Assembly (NCBI RefSeq): GCF_014873535.1
Contig: NZ_JADBEF010000001.1
Span: 2,976,001-3,040,000, forward strand
DNA: 64,000 nucleotides
Direction: 5' to 3'
DNA from: Nonomuraea africana
Lineage (GTDB): Bacteria; Actinomycetota; Actinomycetes; Streptosporangiales; Streptosporangiaceae
In this document: one piece after another, positions 59,566-64,000 of the stretch
Layout of the letters: every line of letters begins with the position of its first letter
Numbering within the stretch: position 1 is the first letter of the stretch
Notes under the pieces: model-generated
What the model saw: the letters and a program-made list of their open reading frames with translations, nothing else
Told to the model about the DNA's origin: nothing
The model's database searches: none
Position numbers and translations under genes: made by a program

Positions 59566-60632
59566 ACGCCCCCTGGGCCATGCTGGCCGAGCTGACCCAC
59601 GGCTGCCCGTTACGCTGCCCGTACTGCTCGAACCCCACCGAGCTGATCGCCCGATCGGGCGAGCTGACCACCGAGGAGTGGGAGCGGGTCATGGCCGAGG
59701 CGGCCGCGCTCGGCGTCGTGCACGTCCACCTGTCGGGCGGCGAGCCACTGATGCGCCGCGACCTGCCGCAAATCGTCGCCGCGGTGGACCGGGCGGGTAT
59801 CTACGGCCAGCTCGTGACCAGCGGCGTGGGCCTGACCGCGAAGCGGCTCGACGCGCTGGTGGTCGCGGGACTGCGCAGCGTCCAGCTGTCGGTGCAGGAC
59901 GCCACGGCCGCCGCGTCCGACCGCATCGCGGGTCATCGCTCGTTCGCCGCCAAGGAGCGGGCCGCCGCGCTGGTCCGCGACAGGGACCTGCCGCTCGGCC
60001 TCAACGTCGTACTGCACCGGCACAACCTCGACTCCATCGACCAGATCGTCGAGCTGGGAATCGCCTGGGGTGTGGAGCGGATCGAGCTGGCCAACACCCA
60101 GTTCTACGGCTGGGGGCTGCTCAACAGGAAGGCGCTGCTGCCCACGCGCGAGCAGCTGGCGACGGCGGCGGAGAAGGTCGCCGCCTGGCGGTCGAGGACC
60201 TCACTCGAGCTCATCTGGGTCGTGCCCGACTACTTCGAGGGGGTGCCGAAGCCGTGCATGGGCGGGTGGGGGGCGATCTCGCTCACCATCGCGCCCGACG
60301 GACGGGTGCTCCCCTGTCCGGCCGCCTACGACCTGCCGCTGGAGGCGCCGAACGTCCGAGACCACGATCTGGCGTGGATCTGGAAGGACTCCCCCGCGTT
60401 CAACGCCTACCGGGGGACGGCGTGGATGGCCGAGCCGTGCGCGAGCTGCCCGCGACGCGAGCTCGACTTCGGCGGCTGCCGGTGCCAGGCGTTCGCGCTG
60501 ACAGGGGACGCGGGACGCACCGACCCCGCCTGCGCGCTGTCGCCCCACCACCACCTGATCGCCGAGCTGACCACCGGGGGCGACGGCGAGGGCGAGTTCG
60601 TCTACCGCCCGGTCACCAGGCCTTTCGGATAG
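59562..60632 (+). CDS. pqqE: PqqE, radical SAM Glu-Tyr cross-linking enzyme, 356 aa
   Basis: Forms the carbon-carbon bond between Glu and Tyr of PqqA. Radical-SAM cluster motif LTHGCPLRCPYCSNPTEL (CxxxCxxC), then VHVHLSGGEPLMRRDLPQIV (GGEP). SPASM region for auxiliary clusters: KPCMGGWGAISLTIAPDGRV LPCPAAYDLP and WMAEPCASCPRRELDFGGCR CQAFALTGD. GTG 59562 is chosen because GAGGAGGG lies 9 bases upstream and it overlaps the pqqD stop as GTGA; ATG 59553 is too close to that site. Last gene of the operon. Confidence 0.95.
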   Translation: MNAPWAMLAELTHGCPLRCPYCSNPTELIARSGELTTEEWERVMAEAAALGVVHVHLSGGEPLMRRDLPQIVAAVDRAGIYGQLVTSGVGLTAKRLDALVVAGLRSVQLSVQDATAAASDRIAGHRSFAAKERAAALVRDRDLPLGLNVVLHRHNLDSIDQIVELGIAWGVERIELANTQFYGWGLLNRKALLPTREQLATAAEKVAAWRSRTSLELIWVVPDYFEGVPKPCMGGWGAISLTIAPDGRVLPCPAAYDLPLEAPNVRDHDLAWIWKDSPAFNAYRGTAWMAEPCASCPRRELDFGGCRCQAFALTGDAGRTDPACALSPHHHLIAELTTGGDGEGEFVYRPVTRPFG

Positions 60633-60677
60633 AACCTCACGGCCCCTGAACACACGCTCTCCTCTGGGGCTTGTCTC

Positions 60678-61496
60678 TCAGGAATGGTCGGCCGCGTTCG
60701 TTTCGCTTCCTCTGGGGAGGGTCTCGACGGGAAGGAGGAGCGGGCGTTTGGCCGTGCGGCCGTCGCCGGAGGAGCGGCCCCGGAGACGTCTGCCGATCCA
60801 CGGGCCGAGGAAGGTGGCGGCCCAGCGCAGTTCGGTGGCCGCGGCGCGCCATCCGGAGGGGAGGACCGCCGGCGACGGCAAGGGGTGGGTCCAGGAGTCG
60901 CAGCTGCCGGGGAGGTGGAGTGCGTGGGCGACGGCCGCCGCGATCCGTTCGTGTCCGAGGGGGCTCGCGTGTTGCCGGTCCTGGCTCCACAGCCGGGGGT
61001 CGGCAACGACCGGGTGGTGGGAGGTCTCGGCGACGACGACCCCGTGGCGGCGGGCCGCCGCGCGGATGCGGTGGTTGAGGGCGGCCGCGCGGGAGCTGAT
61101 CGGACGGGCGAGCGGGGTGATCCGCGCCAGGTCGGGGAAGGTGAGGGTGGCCACGCGGGCGCCTTGCGCGGTGAGCGCGGCGAACATCGCCTCCAGATGT
61201 CCGGCCACCTCGTCGACGTCGCACCGGGGCCGGAGCAGGTCGTTGACTCCGGCGACGACGGTGGCCAGGTCGGGGCGCAGCGCGAGGGCGGGGCCGAGCT
61301 GTTCGGCGTGGACCTGGGCGGCGAGGCGTCCGCGTACCGCCAGATTGGCGTACTGGAAACCGGGGTTGCCCGCCGCGAGCTGTTCGGCGAGCCGGTCCGC
61401 CCAGCCCCGCAGGCCGGTGACGTCGTCGCCGTCGCCGAGCCCCTCGGTCTGGCTGTCGCCCAGGGCGACGTAACGCAGGTATTCACCGCTGGGCAT
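60678..61496 (-). CDS. SGNH/GDSL-type esterase, 272 aa
   Basis: YLRYVALGDSQTEGLGD is block I with the catalytic Ser (GDSxTEG), NLAVRGRLAAQV block II, LATVVAGVNDLLRPR block III (G-x-ND), and DRQHASPLGHERIAAAVAH block V with Asp-x-x-His (DRQH, here followed by SPLGH). It lacks a signal peptide, so it is cytoplasmic. The C-terminal 60 residues are an extra proline/arginine-rich segment. ATG 61496 lies inside the end of the PadR gene (14-base overlap), so both are one operon and PadR probably controls it. Confidence 0.88.
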   Translation of the reverse strand: MPSGEYLRYVALGDSQTEGLGDGDDVTGLRGWADRLAEQLAAGNPGFQYANLAVRGRLAAQVHAEQLGPALALRPDLATVVAGVNDLLRPRCDVDEVAGHLEAMFAALTAQGARVATLTFPDLARITPLARPISSRAAALNHRIRAAARRHGVVVAETSHHPVVADPRLWSQDRQHASPLGHERIAAAVAHALHLPGSCDSWTHPLPSPAVLPSGWRAAATELRWAATFLGPWIGRRLRGRSSGDGRTAKRPLLLPVETLPRGSETNAADHS

Positions 61497-62052
61497 GAGC
61501 CGCCTGCCTTTCCCGCAGGACCGCCGCGCTCCGGCGGCACCAATCGCTGTTCCCCTGCTCGAAGGCGAGGCCACGTAGACAGGTCAGATAGGGGCCGATC
61601 CGGTCACCGTGGCGCAGGAACTCCTCTTCGCTCCGGTCGCCGCGCATCTGCCGCAGCAGCCTGCTGAACAGGTCGATCTTCGCGTCGGCGAGGGCCGCTC
61701 GCTCCGTGAGCTGCGCTATCACCTCGTCGGTGTCGACGTGGTCGACGGCCTGGACCTTGACGACAAGGTCGTCACGGATGGAGGAGTGCTTGTTGGCGGT
61801 TGCCGCGAACCGTTCCAGCTCGGCCAGACCGGCCTCGGTGACCTTGAAGAGGCGCTTGTTGGGCCGGGTCTCCTGGACCACCTCACGGCCGGTGACCAGC
61901 CCCTCCTTCTCCAGCTTGGCCAGCTCCGCGTACAGCTGCTGGGGCAGGGCGTGCCAGAAGTTGGCCACGCCCATGTCGAACGCCTTCGCCAGCTGGTAAC
62001 CGCTGAGCTCCTCGTCCAGCAGAGCCGCCAGTACGGCATGCCGCAACGCCAT
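61483..62052 (-). CDS. PadR-family transcriptional regulator, 189 aa
   Basis: MALRHAVLAALLDEELSGYQ LAKAFDMGVANFWHALPQQL YAELAKLEKEGLVTG is the PadR winged HTH, and the C-terminal Vir_C-type helical dimerisation domain follows (AVDHVDTDEVIAQLTERAAL ... GDRIGPYLTCLRGLAFEQGN). GAAGGAGGGCG precedes the ATG. It overlaps the esterase gene downstream and is divergent from the NTF2-like gene, whose promoter carries two TAGTCA direct repeats. Confidence 0.92.
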   Translation of the reverse strand: MALRHAVLAALLDEELSGYQLAKAFDMGVANFWHALPQQLYAELAKLEKEGLVTGREVVQETRPNKRLFKVTEAGLAELERFAATANKHSSIRDDLVVKVQAVDHVDTDEVIAQLTERAALADAKIDLFSRLLRQMRGDRSEEEFLRHGDRIGPYLTCLRGLAFEQGNSDWCRRSAAVLRERQAAHAQR

Positions 62053-62099
62053 CGAGACGCCCTCCTTCCTCTTCCCTACGAACGCGGGCCATGCTCAAT

Positions 62100-62135
62100 T
62101 ATATGACTAATCACTTTCTTGACTATAGAGGTGCA
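62100..62135. promoter_or_regulatory. AT-rich divergent promoter of padR and the NTF2-like gene
   Basis: An AT-rich patch in a GC-rich region (TATATGACTAATCACTTTCT then TGACTATAGAGG). Read leftwards it has two TAGTCA units 16-17 bases apart, which may be PadR half-sites. Confidence 0.45.
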
Positions 62136-62138
62136 GTC

Positions 62139-62570
62139 TTGACGACCACAGACCGCTTCCGGGCCGCCGTCGAAGCTCGCGATCTGGCCGCGCTGAGCGA
62201 CCTGTTCACCGACGACATCCGCCTGTACAGCCCGGTGAAGTTCGTCCCCTTCGAGGGCAGGCCCATGGTCATGGGCCTGTTCGGGGTCCTGCTGCGCACT
62301 TTTCATGACTTCCGCTACGTCGGGCACTTCGACGGCACCGCCGAGACCAGCACCGACGGCACGGAGGCGCCATCGGTCGTCCTGGTGTTCCGAGCCACCG
62401 TGAACGGCAAGCAGATCCATGGCATCGACCTCCTCCAGTTCGACGAGAGCGGCCTGATCAAGGAGTTCACGGTGATGGTCCGCCCGCAGTCCGCGGTCCA
62501 CGCGCTGGGCGAAGCGGTACTCGCCGGCCTGGTCGCCGACGGCCTGGTGCCGGCACCAGCTGATCACTGA
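62139..62570 (+). CDS. SnoaL/NTF2-like protein, 143 aa
   Basis: A cone-shaped alpha+beta fold: FRAAVEARDLAALSDLFTDD IRLYSPVKFVPFEGRPMVMG and the sheet SVVLVFRATVNGKQIHGIDL LQFDESGLIKEFTVMVRPQS. The family ranges from polyketide cyclases to stress-related binding proteins. TTG 62139 is chosen because AGAGGTG lies before it; ATG 62091 would place the promoter in the gene. Divergent from padR, so likely controlled by it. Confidence 0.8.
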   Translation: MTTTDRFRAAVEARDLAALSDLFTDDIRLYSPVKFVPFEGRPMVMGLFGVLLRTFHDFRYVGHFDGTAETSTDGTEAPSVVLVFRATVNGKQIHGIDLLQFDESGLIKEFTVMVRPQSAVHALGEAVLAGLVADGLVPAPADH

Positions 62571-62635
62571 AGCGCCGCGCCTTCCACCGGGAAGACCGAC
62601 GCACGCCGTGGGTGTGTCGTTCTAGGCTGTCGGCC

Positions 62636-63064
62636 ATGGCGGGAAGCTGGACGGACGCGGACGTCGAACGGCTGCGCGGGCGGCTGGTCGAGCTGGTCGC
62701 CGCGCTTCCCGGGGTGATCGCCGAGGACTCGTTCGGGCACATCGCCTTCATGCTGGGACGTAAGCGGCTCGCGTGGTTGCTCGTCGACCACCACGGCGAC
62801 GGCAGGCTCGCCCTGTGCGTGAAGGCGCCACCCGGCGAACTCGAGACGCTGCTCACGGCCGATCCCGATCGATACTTCCGCCCGGCCTACGTCCGGGGGT
62901 GGGTCGGCGTCGAGCTCCACGACGTACGGCCGGACTGGGCCGAGGTCGGCGCGCTGCTGGAACAGGCCTGGCGGATGCTCGCGAGCAAACGCGCCGTCGC
63001 CGCATACGACGCCGACCACGCGACCCGCGACTCGACCCCCACCCCTGCCGCCGAAGAGCCGTAG
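62636..63064 (+). CDS. MmcQ/YjbR-family protein, 142 aa
   Basis: YjbR/CyaY-like fold: RLRGRLVELVAALPGVIAED SFGHIAFMLGRKRLAWLLVD, LALCVKAPPGELETLLTADP DRYFRPAYVRGWVGVELHDV, DWAEVGALLEQAWRMLASKR. The K-x-PP-x-E and (Y/R)-(F/W)-x-P-x-Y...GW-(V/I) pattern is typical. These small proteins may bind DNA but their function is not established. ATG 62636 follows GTCGGCC without a clear ribosome site. Confidence 0.85.
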   Translation: MAGSWTDADVERLRGRLVELVAALPGVIAEDSFGHIAFMLGRKRLAWLLVDHHGDGRLALCVKAPPGELETLLTADPDRYFRPAYVRGWVGVELHDVRPDWAEVGALLEQAWRMLASKRAVAAYDADHATRDSTPTPAAEEP

Positions 63065-63146
63065 ACGCCTTTGCACAGGACCGCCGAGATCCTCGGTCAG
63101 GTGGGGACGGCCATCAAGTCCTTCCTCGCCGACGTCGTCTGGCCCC

Positions 63147-63265
63147 GGCCCTGATGCCGGCGGCGCCGTCCGGACCCTGCCTTGATGTGGCGGCGCCGTC
63201 TGACGGCGGCCCTGATGCGGCGGTGCCGTCCGGCGCCGGCCCTGAGGTGCCGGAGCAGGCCGGCG
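63147..63265. repeat. Four imperfect 30-bp tandem repeats
   Basis: The unit, about GGCCCTGATG(C/T)GGCGGCGCCGTC..., recurs four times with a 30-base period. On the minus strand it reads in frame as a 10-residue repeat (GRRRTAPPHQ). It sits between two converging genes. A short plus-strand scrap (LHRTAEILGQVGTAIKSFLA) precedes it. Confidence 0.65.
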
Positions 63266-63294
63266 GGAAGCCGGCCCGCTCCGCATCACCGGGG

Positions 63295-63837
63295 TCACCG
63301 GCTCTGCAGGCCGGAGATCGCCTTCTGGAGGCGAGCCGCGCGCCCGGCCGGGGTCCTGGCCTTCAGCAGCGACAGGATCACCAGGTATCGGCCGGTCTTG
63401 TCGAGTGCCTCGAAGCGGGCGGCGGCCTCCGGGTTCGCCGCCAGTGCCTCAGCCAGGTCGGGCGGGACGGTGGCGTTGCGCTGGGCGGTGTAGGCCGCCG
63501 CCCAGCGGCCGTCCGCCTGGGCGGCGGCGACCTCCGCCAGGCCGGGCGGCCGCATGCGCCCGGCGGCGGTCAACTTCTCCACGAGCTCGACGTTCACCCG
63601 CGACCATGGGCTGCCCTTGCGGCGACGCGAGTACCGCTGGAGGTAGAAGTGCTCGTCACAGGACTTGCGTTGGCTGTCGATCCAGCCGTAGCACAGCGCG
63701 ACCTCCAGCGCCTCGGTGATCGTGATCGAGGTGGCGGCCGAGCCCTTCTTAGCGATCTTCAGCCAGACGCCGCCCTCGTCCTCGTGGTGCTCGGCCAGCC
63801 ACGACTCCCACTGGGCGGCATCCGTCAAGTGCATCAT
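63295..63837 (-). CDS. YdeI/OmpD-associated-like protein, 180 aa
   Basis: Family match: WESWLAEHHEDEGGVWLKIA KKGSAATSITITEALEVALC YGWIDSQRKSCDEHFYLQRY SRRRKGSPWSRVN, with the highly conserved EAL-x-x-AL-(C)-(Y/F)-GWID segment. The C-terminal part (DLAEALAANPEAAARFEALD KTGRYLVILSLLKARTPAGR AARLQKAI) is the usual helical tail. Members are associated with bacteriocin protection or stress but the mechanism is not known. The start (ATG 63837) overlaps the VOC gene stop. Confidence 0.88.
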   Translation of the reverse strand: MMHLTDAAQWESWLAEHHEDEGGVWLKIAKKGSAATSITITEALEVALCYGWIDSQRKSCDEHFYLQRYSRRRKGSPWSRVNVELVEKLTAAGRMRPPGLAEVAAAQADGRWAAAYTAQRNATVPPDLAEALAANPEAAARFEALDKTGRYLVILSLLKARTPAGRAARLQKAISGLQSR

Positions 63838-64000
63838 CGGCCCAGGATCTCCAGGTAGTGCTGGTTGTACATGATGCCGAGGACGTTGCCGAACGGGTCG
63901 ACGACGGAGGCGGTGACGAAGCCGGGCCCGTGCTCGGTGAGCGGCAGGTACGGCGTGGCCCCCATCGACAGCAGCCGGTCAAGCGTGCCCTGGACGTCGT
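63834..64000 (-). CDS. VOC-superfamily protein, C-terminal part (continues beyond window)
   Basis: The minus strand from the window edge reads DVQGTLDRLLSMGATPYLPL TEHGPGFVTASVVDPFGNVL GIMYNQHYLEILGR and stops. Glyoxalase-like ending with VVDPFGN-x-(L/F)-G. Its stop TGA at 63834-63836 overlaps the start of the YdeI-like gene, so the two form an operon. Confidence 0.85.
   Translation of the reverse strand, partial: DVQGTLDRLLSMGATPYLPLTEHGPGFVTASVVDPFGNVLGIMYNQHYLEILGR

Noticed and set aside
1..64000. CRISPR arrays
   Set aside because: No run of regularly spaced identical repeats with unique spacers is present. The tandem repeats at 39167 and 63147 have no spacers.
1..64000. tRNA or rRNA genes
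   Set aside because: I found no cloverleaf-like segment with T-loop GTTCGA-type motif and acceptor pairing, and no rRNA sequence.

Overview
The window is high-GC DNA with GTG and TTG starts, GTGA/ATGA stop-start overlaps and many WD40, TetR, PadR, LuxR and alpha/beta-hydrolase genes. This fits a large-genome filamentous actinobacterium. A Streptosporangiales-like host is my best guess, but it is inference because no rRNA or marker gene is present. I see no tRNA, rRNA or CRISPR array.

Layout. 1-8 kb: the end of a nitrilase-family amidohydrolase, two hypothetical proteins, a Tat-exported multicopper oxidase, an orphan HATPase and a secreted ricin-B-type lectin, among Tn3 remnants and broken frames. 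8.5-14 kb: a giant HTH-STAND-WD40 protein, followed by a gene cut near its 3' end by a complete IS256-family element (12640-14032) with a clean 8-bp target duplication. 14-20.5 kb: ISL3 and resolvase remnants, an alpha/beta hydrolase, then an SDR / carboxymuconolactone-decarboxylase-like / flavin monooxygenase operon divergent from a TetR gene over three dyads, and an HXXEE membrane protein. 20.8-28.2 kb: a frameshifted LuxR-type ATPase regulator, two alpha/beta hydrolases, a small HTH protein, a TetR with an extra C-terminal HTH, and a quinone oxidoreductase. 28.2-32.3 kb: mostly gene remnants (split serine peptidase, truncated toxin-antitoxin pair) with two intact hypotheticals. 32.3-36.6 kb: a secreted protein and a second HTH-STAND-WD40 giant. 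36.6-41.3 kb: citryl-CoA-lyase-like gene, a chimeric SDR remnant, a PIN/RHH toxin-antitoxin pair, a methyltransferase bracketed by a repeat family, and a structured non-coding stretch. 41.3-46.2 kb: a fructose-type ABC import locus (LacI, ATPase, permease, lipoprotein, divergent PfkB kinase) with a textbook LacI operator. 46.2-55.2 kb: more remnants, a DUF418 membrane protein, a tyrosine recombinase and a WYL regulator. 55.3-57.3 kb: a VOC protein, a deleted aldo/keto reductase and an AlkZ-like glycosylase. 57.6-60.6 kb: a compact pqqABCDE operon for the PQQ cofactor. 60.6-64 kb: SGNH hydrolase with PadR, NTF2-like, YjbR-like, YdeI-like and VOC genes.

How the genes work together. Three units are coherent. 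The pqq operon makes a peptide precursor (PqqA, unusually long), cross-links it (PqqE with chaperone PqqD) and matures it (PqqB, PqqC); no PQQ-dependent dehydrogenase or dedicated protease is in view. The LacI-controlled ABC set would import a sugar, probably fructose, that the divergent kinase phosphorylates. The TetR-controlled SDR/CMD/flavin monooxygenase operon looks like an oxidative detoxification or aromatic-degradation set. The rest is accessory DNA scarred by transposons, deletions and partial duplications, with operon promoters and operators still readable in several places.
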